Source: Acinetobacter larvae (GTDB taxonomy: Bacteria; Pseudomonadota; Gammaproteobacteria; Pseudomonadales; Moraxellaceae). From it: DNA of 64,000 nt. Every line of letters starts with the position of its first letter. The stretch's first letter is position 1. The position numbers and the translations under genes were made by a program. The notes below the pieces were generated by a model. It saw nothing but the letters and a program-made list of their open reading frames with translations, was not told the DNA's origin and searched no databases. Shown piece after piece: positions 9,328-18,000 of the stretch. The DNA lies in contig NZ_CP016895.1 of NCBI RefSeq assembly GCF_001704115.1, positions 372,001-436,000 on the forward strand, read 5' to 3'.

Positions 9328-9771
9328 ATGCAGGCGAAGCGTTTAATAAACAGAAAACAATCGGGTTTTACTTTAATTGAAGTGATGGTTGTTATTGTTA
9401 TTTTAGGTATTTTGGCAGTATTGGTTGTACCGAACGTACTAGGTCGCGCCGATAAAGCCAAAGTTGATAGTACCAAACTGGCATTGAGTAATGTGGCAGG
9501 TGCATTAGACCAATATAAAGTAGACAATGGTCATTATCCCACACCGGCAGAGGGTGGTTTGGAAGCACTGGTGAAACAACCTGAAAGTGTGAAAAACTGG
9601 GTACCCGGTGGTTATTTAAAAGGTGGTTATCCTAAAGATAGTTGGGAAAATAACCTGCAGTATAATCAACCCGGGAGTGAAGGGCGCAGTTATGATTTAT
9701 ATTCTTTTGGTGCAGATGGTAAACCGGGTGGCGAAGGTTTAGATGCTGATATTTATTATAGCGAACAGTAA
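9328..9771 (+). CDS. gspG: Type II secretion major pseudopilin GspG
   Basis: The 147-residue prepilin has a basic leader ending in the prepilin peptidase site KQSG|FTLIEVMVV, with Glu+5 and a long N-terminal membrane helix. The GspG-specific C-terminal part follows (GHYPTPAEGGLEAL, then YDLYSFGADGKPGGEG), which carries the calcium-binding loop of major pseudopilins. After processing by GspO/PilD it polymerises into the pseudopilus. AGAGA about 7 bases upstream supports the ATG. The stop codon is only 9 bp from the left end of the IS element, so any 3' signals have been pushed downstream. Confidence 0.95.
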   Translation: MQAKRLINRKQSGFTLIEVMVVIVILGILAVLVVPNVLGRADKAKVDSTKLALSNVAGALDQYKVDNGHYPTPAEGGLEALVKQPESVKNWVPGGYLKGGYPKDSWENNLQYNQPGSEGRSYDLYSFGADGKPGGEGLDADIYYSEQ

Positions 9772-9780
9772 ATTTATTTA

Positions 9781-10637
9781 GGGTCTGTTGACATTTGTTG
9801 CCTAAAAAAATAGCGAGGTAGTAAAATCAAATCGCCAAACGTAATTTTACACTCGCTATGCCTCGTACAATGTTAAATGATCAACACTGGTCTAAGTTAA
9901 AATCTATTTTCAGACATTTTAATATTTATCTCAAATTAAATTTACGAAATTTTATTGAAGCCATCTTATTTCGTATTAGAACGGGATGTCCTTGGAGAGA
10001 TTTACCTAAAGAATTTGGTAATCATAATTCAATCTTTAAAAAATATAATCGTTGGTCTAAAAATGATAAGCTTATGAATATATTTAAGTTATTTAGTAAA
10101 CATGCTGACAAAGAATGGGTTTTTATTGATGGCAGTCACGTCAGAGCACATCAACATTCAGCAGGAATTAAGAATCAAGATATTTCTAAAAGTATCGGTG
10201 GTAATAGCTCTAAAATACATTTAGCAACTGATTCTAATGGTAATCCAATAGACTTTATTATTTCTGACGGGACATCTCATGACATAAAAATTGCCCCAGC
10301 CCTAGTATCAAAACTGGATTTGACTGAATCAGAAATACTATGTGCTGATAAAGGTTATGACTCTGAAAGTCTGAGAAATCAAATTGAAGCGACTAAAACA
10401 AAAGCGAACATTCCTAAAAAATCCAACACAAAATCTAGTAATGATTATATGGACTGGTATATGTATAAAATCAGGCACTTAGTTGAGAATACATTCTGCA
10501 GATTGAAACAGTTCAGAGGAGTTGCTACACGATATGACAAGCTAAAGCGTAATTATCAAAGTGCTGTTGCCTTAGCTTGTATCTATATTTGGTTGCCTCT
10601 TTAGATCAATTTATCGACTGTAAATGTCAACACACCC
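9781..10637 (+). mobile_element. IS5-family insertion sequence (857 bp)
   Basis: Both ends are visible. The left terminal inverted repeat GGGTCTGTTGACATTT (9781-9796) and the right one (10622-10637, read on the other strand as GGGTGTGTTGACATTT) match at 15 of 16 positions. The dinucleotide TA flanks both ends (9779-9780 and 10638-10639), consistent with the short TA target duplication of the IS427 group of IS5. One transposase gene fills the element. Ends and reading frame are intact, so it may still be mobile. It has landed 9 bp after the gspG stop. Confidence 0.9.
9858..10604 (+). CDS. IS5-family (IS427 group) DDE transposase
   Basis: The 248-residue protein carries the DDE catalytic pattern: first Asp in WVFIDGSHVRAHQH, second in ADKGYDSESLR, and the Glu in HLVENTFCRLKQFRGVATRY. 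The N-terminal half (RTGCPWRDLPKEFGNHNSIF) is the DUF4096-type domain of IS5 transposases. It reads through as one frame, whereas many IS427-group relatives need a programmed frameshift between two frames. Base composition is clearly more AT-rich than the gsp genes beside it. It is preceded by the left inverted repeat and a short leader. Confidence 0.93.
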   Translation: MPRTMLNDQHWSKLKSIFRHFNIYLKLNLRNFIEAILFRIRTGCPWRDLPKEFGNHNSIFKKYNRWSKNDKLMNIFKLFSKHADKEWVFIDGSHVRAHQHSAGIKNQDISKSIGGNSSKIHLATDSNGNPIDFIISDGTSHDIKIAPALVSKLDLTESEILCADKGYDSESLRNQIEATKTKANIPKKSNTKSSNDYMDWYMYKIRHLVENTFCRLKQFRGVATRYDKLKRNYQSAVALACIYIWLPL

Positions 10638-10987
10638 TAATTAAAAATAAACTATTATTTCCCCGCCTTATTTAAAGCCTATTATTTTAAATAAGGTGGG
10701 GAATTAAAATAATATAGCAAAGGCGTTTTTTTTATTTTTAATCTTTGGGCTATTTATCGCCTTAAACCAATTGGGATCCATAATAAGAACAATTTTCATC
10801 TGTGATAGTTACAATTAAATTGTGATTGTGAATATAAATAGGCTTTTATATTTAGAAAAACAAAGCATAATAAAGCCATCAATCATCACTTCTCCTATGT
10901 TGGTTATTTCGTGAGATTCCAATATAAACACAGGTCGAAGTGAGTATTGTCCAATTTAGATAAACCAATTGGCTTAAGGGGGAGTAT
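10638..10987. other. 350-bp AT-rich intergenic region right of the IS
   Basis: The region holds a strong hairpin near its left end (10659-10703), a poly-T run (around 10729-10737) and two copies of the hexamer-core AACCAATTGG (near 10765 and 10963). The promoter of the following small membrane protein must lie in its right part. I found no convincing open reading frame in it. Confidence 0.5.
10659..10703. terminator. Long hairpin, possible displaced gspG terminator
   Basis: The arms 10659-10676 and 10686-10703 (TTCCCC-G-CCTTATTTAAA type) pair over 18 bp with one G-U wobble and a 9-nt loop. No long U-tract follows on either strand, so its strength as a terminator is uncertain. It lies directly behind the IS and would have been close behind gspG before the insertion. 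Confidence 0.55.
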
Positions 10988-11332
10988 ATGAAGGCTATAT
11001 GTTTATCCGTCAATGTACATGACATTCATAGCTCAATGCTCAAATCCGCAATTTGGGTCTTAAGCTTATTGCCTGCAAGTCATCTATTTACTGAGGTCTG
11101 GCAAAATACAGAAGGAAGTAGTCAGATTGTCTTGGGGTTTATAACGTTTAGTATTTTTATAGCATTGAGTATTATTGGTTTTATTTATGCCTTATGGGCT
11201 TCTATGTTGCAGTTGAAAACTGAGGCAGATGATGAGGCAAGCCCATTAGAAAAACAATTGGTTAAGTTTTATCGCTATATGCCAATGTTGAGCTTAATGA
11301 GTATCGCTTCTTATTTAGCAACTCAATTTTAA
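10988..11332 (+). CDS. Small membrane protein, unrecognised
   Basis: The 114-residue protein has three likely membrane segments (about residues 15-33, 48-70 and 92-110), with a short acidic loop (KTEADDEASPLEKQ) between the second and third. AAGGGGGAG sits 4-5 bases before the ATG, one of the best ribosome binding sites in the window. A perfect bidirectional terminator follows within 20 bp. It is a stand-alone gene between the IS region and lnt. I recognise no family and suggest no function. Confidence 0.75.
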   Translation: MKAICLSVNVHDIHSSMLKSAIWVLSLLPASHLFTEVWQNTEGSSQIVLGFITFSIFIALSIIGFIYALWASMLQLKTEADDEASPLEKQLVKFYRYMPMLSLMSIASYLATQF

Positions 11333-11350
11333 TGAATAGCTTGAAGCTAA

Positions 11351-11384
11351 AATAAAATACCGAGCAGATGCTCGGTATTTTATT
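11351..11384. terminator. Perfect 15-bp hairpin, bidirectional terminator
   Basis: The arms 11351-11365 and 11370-11384 (core ACCGAGC/GCTCGGT) are perfect with a 4-nt loop. A-rich and T-rich sequence on the two sides makes it work in both directions, ending the small membrane-protein gene and, in reverse, lnt. Confidence 0.85.
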
Positions 11385-11536
11385 TTAAGCGCGTATATTT
11401 TAAATACTGTGTACTGCAAGACTTGCCATTTGAACGGCTTCAGTTTAGACAGTGGGAGACGATTTATTATTTACTGTATCGCGCCACATCAGCATGCGCC
11501 AAAAAGTTGAGTCGTTTCAGAGCATGCTGACATGGA

Positions 11537-13084
11537 TTAGCGTCTCGATTTAAATGAGATGTCATATTGGCGAGGGCGATATATCCAGCCCAATAGCAAT
11601 AATAGTCCAGAGAGAATTAAAATCGGCCAATCGCCTAAAAGATTGTACCAAGTTCGTCCTTGCATCGCGGGCAGTTCACCACGTAGTACTAAGCTTTGGT
11701 CTTGTGGTGCTTGTTGTACAATATGACCTTGTGCATCAATAAATGCAGTAATGCCTGTATTGGTGGCACGTATAAACCAACGACCATTCTCTTTGGCACG
11801 CATTTGTACCATTTGTAAATGTTGCCAAGGTCCGTGAGTCCCGGTAAACCAAGCATCATTAGAAATTGTTACCAAGAAGTCACTGTTTATGGCATTGCGG
11901 CGGGTCAAGTTTGGGTAGGCAACTTCATAGCAAATTGCAGCGGCCAAAGCATATTGCTTCACCTGAAATGCGGCTTGATTGCTAGGTCCCGGACTTAAGT
12001 CGGTAAAGCCCATATTGCTGATATTGGGTAAAACCCAAGCCAATAAACCATGTAATGGAATATATTCGCCAAAGGGCACCAAACGCTGTTTTTTATACAG
12101 CCCATCTGCTTGGGCACCGCTTGCCATAATACTATTATAAAGTTTGTATTCACCGCTCTGCTGACTGGCGGGAATATCAAAGTAGGTAATCCCCGTTAAC
12201 CAGCTACTCCCAGTGGCTTTACCCTGTTGATCCATTGCGAGTAAGAATGGTTGGATATCACTTTGTAGCATAGGAATGGAAGATTCTGGCCAAACAATCA
12301 GATCACGCCCCCATTCTGTACGGGTGAGGCGATTATAAATATCGAGCGTTTCCTGCTGACGTTCAACTAGCCACTTGATATCTTGTGGGATATTGCCTTG
12401 TACCAAAGAAACGTTTAAGGGTGCTGTGTTCTTTGGACTAACCCATTGCACTAGACTCAAACCCCATGCGCCCAGTAAAACAAGTAGGCTCGGAATGATC
12501 CAGATTAAACGACGTCGTAATATTTCTACCAAAGCACAGCCGAGGAGTACAGCAACAAAAGAGACGGCAAATACACCAAATGCTGGAGCATAAGCATCTA
12601 AGCCATATTCAGTAAAGGCATAACCGACAAATAACCAAGGGAAACCGGTGAATAGCCAAGTTTTACACCATTCAAAGAGCACCCAAAGCGGTGCAAAGGT
12701 CAGTGGCGTCTCGGGGAAGAAACGGCGATAGATAAAAGTTTGTACCGCACTAAACAAGCCCATGACCAAAGCCATGAGGGCAATGAGTAATGTTGCCCAG
12801 ACTGCTGCAATGTTGCCATAGACATGGATTGAGGTATATAACCAAAATGCACCAACAAACCATAAACCAAAGCCATAAGCCCAACCAATAACAAAAGCTT
12901 GTTTGGCACTACGTTGTCTAAGACAGGCATAGAGTAGGGCGGGGGATAGAATGGCGAGCCACCACCAGTAGAATGGTGCCAAAGCAAGACTCAATACACC
13001 ACCTGCCAATAATGCCGTGATGAGTGGGTAGATGAAAGCTATGGGACTAGATTGATTTTTAAGTTTGTCGAAATAGCTTCTCAT
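11537..13084 (-). CDS. lnt: Apolipoprotein N-acyltransferase
   Basis: Lnt adds the third acyl chain to the N-terminal cysteine of lipoproteins at the periplasmic face of the inner membrane. The 515-residue protein has an N-terminal membrane bundle (about residues 15-220), then a nitrilase-fold domain. The catalytic residues are visible: Glu in IVWPESSIPM (about 265), a Lys in KKQRLVPFGEYIP and Cys in AAICYEVAYP (about 385). A final membrane segment (ILSGLLLLLGWIY) closes the protein. Its ATG overlaps the corC stop as ATGA, so translation is coupled to corC. The corC-lnt pairing is common in proteobacteria. Confidence 0.96.
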   Translation of the reverse strand: MRSYFDKLKNQSSPIAFIYPLITALLAGGVLSLALAPFYWWWLAILSPALLYACLRQRSAKQAFVIGWAYGFGLWFVGAFWLYTSIHVYGNIAAVWATLLIALMALVMGLFSAVQTFIYRRFFPETPLTFAPLWVLFEWCKTWLFTGFPWLFVGYAFTEYGLDAYAPAFGVFAVSFVAVLLGCALVEILRRRLIWIIPSLLVLLGAWGLSLVQWVSPKNTAPLNVSLVQGNIPQDIKWLVERQQETLDIYNRLTRTEWGRDLIVWPESSIPMLQSDIQPFLLAMDQQGKATGSSWLTGITYFDIPASQQSGEYKLYNSIMASGAQADGLYKKQRLVPFGEYIPLHGLLAWVLPNISNMGFTDLSPGPSNQAAFQVKQYALAAAICYEVAYPNLTRRNAINSDFLVTISNDAWFTGTHGPWQHLQMVQMRAKENGRWFIRATNTGITAFIDAQGHIVQQAPQDQSLVLRGELPAMQGRTWYNLLGDWPILILSGLLLLLGWIYRPRQYDISFKSRR

Positions 13085-13914
13085 CCCCGTGTGGCTCTCA
13101 CCAAGTGAATACTACGAGAATCAGCTTGTAAGATGGTAAAGGTCCAATCGTCAAGCTCAATGACTTGTCCTTGTAAATCACTTACTAAGCCAATTTCTTG
13201 TAACAATAAGCCCGCTACTGTTTCCACGCCATCGTCTGAGAAGTTGGCATTGAGCAGTTCATTGAATTCTTCAATTGGGGTGAGTGCTTGTACAATCCAG
13301 CTGTTATGAGGGTGTTCTGGATCAGGGGTGATATAGAGCCCAGCCTCGACTTTGTCATGTTCGTCTTCGATCTCACCGACAATCTCTTCTAAGATATCTT
13401 CTAAGGTGACGAGACCAGAAGTACTGCCATATTCATCAATCACCACAGCGATGTGCGTTTGTGAATTTTTCAGTTGCCGTAGGACCTGATCCGAACGTGC
13501 GCTTTCAGGAACAAAGACGGGTTGACGCATCAACGCACGAATATCGACTTTGGCTTGTCGATCCATCAAGAAGGGCAGTAAATCTTTGGCCAACAAAATA
13601 CCCACCACATTCTCGGGTTGATCCGCAGAAAATACGGGAAAACGAGAGTGTGCTGATTCGATGAGTACATGTAAAATATCTAATAATTCATCATCTTCTT
13701 GTAAACTGACCACCGCAGTACGCGGGGTCATGACTTCGCGAATTTTTGTAGCGGGTAAATCTAAAACCCCTTCAAGCATGGCGACGGTGTCTGGTTCTAA
13801 GAAACGCTCAGACTCTTGAACAAGCTTCAGCATTTCATCACGGTTTTCTGGCGTTGCGCCTAACCATTTTCTTAAACCGCGCATACCCCACGAAGGGCCT
13901 GATTCCTCGTGCAT
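13081..13914 (-). CDS. corC: CorC/HlyC-type CBS-domain protein
   Basis: The product (277 residues) is the soluble CorC form: an N-terminal region, then two CBS domains (about residues 60-185; EVMTPRTAVVSLQ and the second with IDEYGSTSGLVTLEDILEEI), and a C-terminal CorC_HlyC domain. The family is linked to magnesium and cobalt efflux and sometimes to cation-dependent membrane homeostasis. The frame extends to 13959, but ATG 13914 has TTAGGA 6-8 bases upstream and starts like the family (MHEESGPSWG). Overlap with lnt indicates one operon. Confidence 0.92.
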   Translation of the reverse strand: MHEESGPSWGMRGLRKWLGATPENRDEMLKLVQESERFLEPDTVAMLEGVLDLPATKIREVMTPRTAVVSLQEDDELLDILHVLIESAHSRFPVFSADQPENVVGILLAKDLLPFLMDRQAKVDIRALMRQPVFVPESARSDQVLRQLKNSQTHIAVVIDEYGSTSGLVTLEDILEEIVGEIEDEHDKVEAGLYITPDPEHPHNSWIVQALTPIEEFNELLNANFSDDGVETVAGLLLQEIGLVSDLQGQVIELDDWTFTILQADSRSIHLVRATRG

Positions 13915-14165
13915 GATCTTTCCTAAAGATACGATAATTAATAAAGCAGATTTAATCATACCGTAGAAAATACAGATGTCTATCTCTATTGCTTAACGCT
14001 TTGTGTTATAGCAAGGCGGTGGAGGCTGAAGATATTTGTATGATATAACACTATGATCTGGCTATTAGAGCCAAGAAAGATGTAAAACTTATTCGCCAAA
14101 TCATGTTGCGCGCACTAAAATAGCCGTCGTCTGCATATCGCGCCAAGCAAGTATAGAGAGTAGCA

Positions 14166-14423
14166 ATGGCTTTAACGGATCAACTTCCCAATTTACAGTT
14201 AAATACCCGTGGTTTACGTTGCCCAGAACCGGTGATGATGTTGCATCAAGCCATTCGTAAAGCAAAGTCTGGCGATATTATTGAAATCTTTGCCACCGAT
14301 AATTCAACCTCTTGGGATATTCCCAAATTTTGCTTACATCTGGGGCATGAACTGTTATTACAAGAAGAACGTTTAGATGATGCTGGGCAAAAAGAATTTC
14401 ATTATCTGGTTAAAAAAGCCTGA
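14166..14423 (+). CDS. tusA: TusA-family sulfur carrier protein
   Basis: The 85-residue protein has the TusA signature: a conserved Cys-Pro-x-Pro in TRGLRCPEPVMMLHQAIRK (Cys near residue 19), followed by the beta-alpha-beta layout of a two-layer sandwich. TusA accepts persulfide sulfur from IscS and passes it to the TusBCD-E relay for 2-thiolation of tRNA wobble uridine; relatives feed other sulfur pathways. It is divergent from corC and ends before two hairpins. An AGAG lies upstream of the ATG. Confidence 0.9.
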   Translation: MALTDQLPNLQLNTRGLRCPEPVMMLHQAIRKAKSGDIIEIFATDNSTSWDIPKFCLHLGHELLLQEERLDDAGQKEFHYLVKKA

Positions 14424-14480
14424 GTGACTTATAGCAAAGAGGCTTAAAAAGTCCAAGTCAAGTATTGAAAACAATGGCTT

Positions 14481-14505
14481 TTTAGACTGTTTAGTACAGT
14501 CTAAA
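14481..14505. terminator. Hairpin downstream of tusA
   Basis: The arms TTTAGACTG (14481-14489) and CAGTCTAAA (14497-14505) pair with a 7-nt loop. A TTTTT run precedes rather than follows it on the + strand, so it is weaker as a tusA terminator than the hairpin at 14554-14581. Confidence 0.4.
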
Positions 14506-14553
14506 CTCAGCGAATACAAGCTCAACTCAGCAGAGACGAGTCCACACATCAGC

Positions 14554-14581
14554 AACAGGCGAGTGATCGAACTCGCCTGTT
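14554..14581. terminator. Terminator between tusA and uup
   Basis: AACAGGCGAGT (14554-14564) pairs perfectly with ACTCGCCTGTT (14571-14581) around a 6-nt loop, followed by T-rich sequence. It sits between two convergent genes. Confidence 0.75.
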
Positions 14582-14641
14582 ACTGTTTATTGATTTCTAT
14601 TTTAGCGATCTCTATTCTTATCGATCTATGGCTCTTACATC

Positions 14642-14673
14642 TTTACATATTGTCGCGTTTACATATTGTCGAG
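14642..14673. repeat. 16-bp tandem duplication covering the end of uup
   Basis: TTTACATATTGTCGCG (14642-14657) is followed directly by TTTACATATTGTCGAG (14658-14673), 15 of 16 identical. On the gene strand the second copy is the last codons of uup including its TAA, so the gene end has been duplicated downstream. Confidence 0.85.
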
Positions 14674-16557
14674 CGTATCCCAACGTTCAAGTTTCTCTAA
14701 CAGTAAATCGTCAATTTCTGCCAAACGTTGTGATGCCAAAGTCGCAGCATCGCTATCCCGTACAAACCAGCTGCCATCTGCCAATTGTTCGGTCAGCGTT
14801 GTTTGCTCACGTTCTAAGGCTTCGATTTCACCCGGTAAGGCATCTAGTTCACGTTGCTCTTTATAGCTGAGCTTGGCTTTTTTGGCAGTATTGTCGGCTT
14901 TAGCAGGGGGCGTGCTTTTGGCGGGTTCCGCAACGGCCTTACGTGGATTATTGGCAGTTGCGTCTGTGCTTGGGCGTTGCTGTAAATAGTCTTGATAACC
15001 GCCAATATATTCTTGAATGCCACCTTGACCATCAAAGACCCATGTAGAACTGACTACATTGTCCATGAAAGCTCGGTCATGGCTGATCAATAACAGCGTG
15101 CCTTTATATTCGCTGAGCATTTCTTCGAGGAGTTCTAAGGTGACCATGTCCAAGTCGTTGGTCGGCTCATCCATCACAATCAGGTTGGACGGTTTTAGCA
15201 GTAATTTGGCCAATAAGACACGGTTTCGTTCCCCACCCGAAAGGGCTTTGACAGGAGTTCGTGCGCGTTCTGGTGAGAATAAAAAGTCTTGTAAATAGCT
15301 ATAGATATGTCGACGTTGTCCATTGACATCAACAAAGTCAGAACCTTCTGAGACGTTATTGGCGACTGATTTTTCCAAGTCGAGTAAATCTCGTAATTGA
15401 TCAAAATAAGCAATTTCTAATTGCGTACCAATTTTGACCTGCCCACCATGGGCAATTTCACCCAAAATGGCTTTGATTAAGGTGGTTTTTCCTACACCAT
15501 TGTCACCGACTAAACCAATACGATCGCCACGTAGCACAATGCTCGAGAAGTCTTTTACCAAGACATGATCGCCATATTGCACCGACAAGTTTTCAATATC
15601 AAACACCAGCTTGCCTGAACGCGAGGCTTCTTGGGTATTCATATTGACTTTGCCTTGTTGGAAACGGCGTGCTTTAGATTCTTCACGCAAGGCTTTCAGC
15701 GCACGTACACGACCTTCATTACGGGTACGGCGTGCTTTGATGCCTTGACGAATCCACGCTTCTTCTTCGGCGAGTTTCTTGTCAAATAAAGCATTCTGTT
15801 TTTCTTCAGCTTCAAGCTGTTGATTTTTGAGTTCGAGATAACGTGAATAGTTGCCTTCATAGCTGCGTAATGTGCCGCGATCTAGCTCCACGATACGTGT
15901 TGCCAAGCGATCAACAAAAGCACGGTCATGCGAGATAAATAACAGGGTAAGGTTATTTTGATCGAGTAAGAATTTTTCTAACCATTCGATGCTTTCTACG
16001 TCTAGATGGTTGGTTGGTTCGTCCAGCAATAACACATCTGGTTGGGTCAGTAGCGCACGTGCCAATAAGACCCGGCGTTTACGTCCCCCAGATAGTTCAG
16101 CCAAATCGGCTTCTGGGTCTAGTCCCATTTTACTGAGCAATGCATTCACTTTATTTTCCAGCGCCCAACCGTCGAGTTGATCGAGTTGATGCTGTAGATC
16201 ACCCATTTTTTCACAGGCTTGCATATCCCCTAACACACAGGCATCATTGGCGGCATGGTAGGCTTTCAGCACTTTGGCCGCTTCACCTGCACCATCGGCA
16301 ACGATATCGGCAACCTTGCCGTGATCAAGCGGTACGTCTTGTGCCAACATCGCAACAGTTAGTCCGTTTTGAATGGAAATTTCGCCATGATCGGCTACGA
16401 TACTACCTTCAATCAATTTGAGTAGGGTCGATTTTCCTTCGCCATTTCGCCCAATTAAACATACACGTTCGCCGCGTTCTAAGCTAAAGTGTGCGCCATC
16501 CAAGAGGGCTGGACCACCAAAAGCAAGTTGAACATCCCTTAACGTAATATAGGCCAT
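14659..16557 (-). CDS. uup: ABC-F family ATPase Uup
   Basis: The 632-residue cytosolic protein has two ABC ATPase domains and no membrane segments. Walker A motifs are GRNGEGKST (about residue 36) and GDNGVGKTT; signatures are LSGGRKRR and LSGGERNR; Walker B motifs are VLLLDEPTNHLD and LIVMDEPTNDLD. A charged linker and a C-terminal coiled-coil (about 560-632) identify Uup rather than EttA. ABC-F proteins act on ribosomes; Uup also affects precise excision of transposons and branched DNA. The frame is open to 16605, but ATG 16557 gives the family start MAYITLRDVQLAFG. It is divergent from slyX, with 36 bp between the start codons. Confidence 0.93.
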   Translation of the reverse strand: MAYITLRDVQLAFGGPALLDGAHFSLERGERVCLIGRNGEGKSTLLKLIEGSIVADHGEISIQNGLTVAMLAQDVPLDHGKVADIVADGAGEAAKVLKAYHAANDACVLGDMQACEKMGDLQHQLDQLDGWALENKVNALLSKMGLDPEADLAELSGGRKRRVLLARALLTQPDVLLLDEPTNHLDVESIEWLEKFLLDQNNLTLLFISHDRAFVDRLATRIVELDRGTLRSYEGNYSRYLELKNQQLEAEEKQNALFDKKLAEEEAWIRQGIKARRTRNEGRVRALKALREESKARRFQQGKVNMNTQEASRSGKLVFDIENLSVQYGDHVLVKDFSSIVLRGDRIGLVGDNGVGKTTLIKAILGEIAHGGQVKIGTQLEIAYFDQLRDLLDLEKSVANNVSEGSDFVDVNGQRRHIYSYLQDFLFSPERARTPVKALSGGERNRVLLAKLLLKPSNLIVMDEPTNDLDMVTLELLEEMLSEYKGTLLLISHDRAFMDNVVSSTWVFDGQGGIQEYIGGYQDYLQQRPSTDATANNPRKAVAEPAKSTPPAKADNTAKKAKLSYKEQRELDALPGEIEALEREQTTLTEQLADGSWFVRDSDAATLASQRLAEIDDLLLEKLERWDTLDNM

Positions 16558-16593
16558 AGCGTGTTTTCCGAGATTAAAAGTGAGGACTAAAAA

Positions 16594-16839
16594 ATGACTG
16601 AACAAAACAATATACAGAACCAGGCGTCATTTTCCGCAACCCTAGAAGATTTGCAAGTCCGAATTACATTTTTGGATGATTTAGTTGAACAATTAAATGA
16701 GCAAGTCGCGCGGCAAAATGCTGAAATATTCGATTTACATAAGAAAATGCAGTTGTTGTATCAACGTATCGAGTCTGCCGATCTCTCTGAGGGAATTGCT
16801 GCCTTTGATCCGAATAGCAATATTCCACCGCACTATTAA
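16594..16839 (+). CDS. slyX: SlyX family protein
   Basis: The 81-residue protein is mainly one coiled-coil (LEDLQVRITFLDDLVEQLNEQVARQN) ending in the SlyX tail FDPNSNIPPHY, where the final PPHY is diagnostic. The role of SlyX is unknown. GTGAGGAC about 9 bases before the ATG supports the start. A hairpin terminator follows about 105 bp downstream. Confidence 0.92.
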   Translation: MTEQNNIQNQASFSATLEDLQVRITFLDDLVEQLNEQVARQNAEIFDLHKKMQLLYQRIESADLSEGIAAFDPNSNIPPHY

Positions 16840-16943
16840 AGTCAAATGCTGCGATGAAGTCAAACCGCATAGCATTCATGGACCGAGCATTGACCTCGTC
16901 CTATATGCGCTGCTTTGCACTAAAATGCCTGCGGATCAGTTAC

Positions 16944-16982
16944 AAATCCCTAAAATGTCCAGTACCGGTATTTTAGGGATTT
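16944..16982. terminator. Bidirectional terminator after slyX
   Basis: AAATCCCTAAAAT (16944-16956) and ATTTTAGGGATTT (16970-16982) are perfect 13-bp arms with a 13-nt loop between convergent genes. It probably serves slyX and the opposing membrane-protein gene. Confidence 0.7.
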
Positions 16983-17024
16983 GTGTTGTTGCTTTTGGAC
17001 TTGTTTTGTTACTTGGTGAGCGGA

Positions 17025-17912
17025 TTAACTCCCAAATTTGCCATAACGCTGACGGTCGGAAAAAACCAGCACGATGCGTTTACCTTGATGCTCGTAGGGA
17101 TAATACAAGGTATAGTTGCCATCTTTGGATTCAAAGTATAGCTTTTGCTGCTGTTGCTGGAAGACTGCATTGAGGTAGTCTTTTTCGGCAAGGCTTAAAC
17201 GTTGTACATAGTGTTTTTTGTCCAATAAGACCCGTTGTAATGGTTTTTCATTGGACGGCTGTGTCTCTATTGCTGTTGCTACTTCGACGACCTGTTCTGC
17301 AGCCTGTTCTACTTCATCTGCATCTGCAGCACGAACAGTTTGCATCGGATAGTTTTTGGAAAAACTGAGATAGACTGGACTATGATCGATTTGATCAGGC
17401 ACGACCACGCTGAGATCAGCAAAAGAGTTGTCTAATAGACTCAAGAACTCCAGATGTTCTGCGCTATTTACAATATATGGCGCATTAAATTGATAATTGC
17501 TAAGCTGTTGGAAACGTTGTGGCTGGGTTTGCAGCATTTGTTCTGCTGTCGCAATAAAAATCTGTTTTTTCTTTTGTGCACTGAGGTAGTCTCCAGCAAA
17601 CAATAAGGCTGCAAGCAGTGGAAATAACAGTAGCAGCGCAATGAGCAATTTACGTGGTGGAGGTTGTTGTCGTGCTGTTTGATCACGTTCGGCAATGCGG
17701 GTTAAATTAAACATAATATTCAGCATAAGTGCGCCGGCCATGAGAGACAAAATCCCAAAAATGCTCATGAGAAAAGTATTACTGAGTTGTTCTCTGAATA
17801 TTTTTAAACCAAAGATGGAAACAAGACTAAAACTAAATACCCAATAAATTAAAAGTAGTATCGCCACTAAGCCAATAATGTTGCTAATTTTTACGAGAAA
17901 TTTTGAATTCAT
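17025..17912 (-). CDS. Membrane protein, unrecognised
   Basis: The 295-residue protein has three N-terminal membrane helices (about residues 10-32, 45-68 and 88-106) followed by a roughly 185-residue soluble part, probably periplasmic. The soluble part has a Glu/Ala/Val-rich low-complexity stretch (about 198-220) and a Gln run before a C-terminal beta-rich end (YTLYYPYEHQGKRIVLVFSD). I recognise no domain. It is a single-gene unit between the slyX terminator and a divergent gene that starts 88 bp away. The function cannot be stated. Confidence 0.75.
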   Translation of the reverse strand: MNSKFLVKISNIIGLVAILLLIYWVFSFSLVSIFGLKIFREQLSNTFLMSIFGILSLMAGALMLNIMFNLTRIAERDQTARQQPPPRKLLIALLLLFPLLAALLFAGDYLSAQKKKQIFIATAEQMLQTQPQRFQQLSNYQFNAPYIVNSAEHLEFLSLLDNSFADLSVVVPDQIDHSPVYLSFSKNYPMQTVRAADADEVEQAAEQVVEVATAIETQPSNEKPLQRVLLDKKHYVQRLSLAEKDYLNAVFQQQQQKLYFESKDGNYTLYYPYEHQGKRIVLVFSDRQRYGKFGS

Positions 17913-18000
17913 TGTTATGCTTTATTCGATCAAGGCAATATTTACATCTTGCCTTTTCTACTATGCTTGTGCAACTCTAATAATAGAACAAAGGTGACTT

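Noticed and set aside
11489..11530. lnt terminator from TCAGCATGC/GCATGCTGA
   Set aside because: 24-nt loop and no T-run; the perfect hairpin at 11351-11384 explains termination better.
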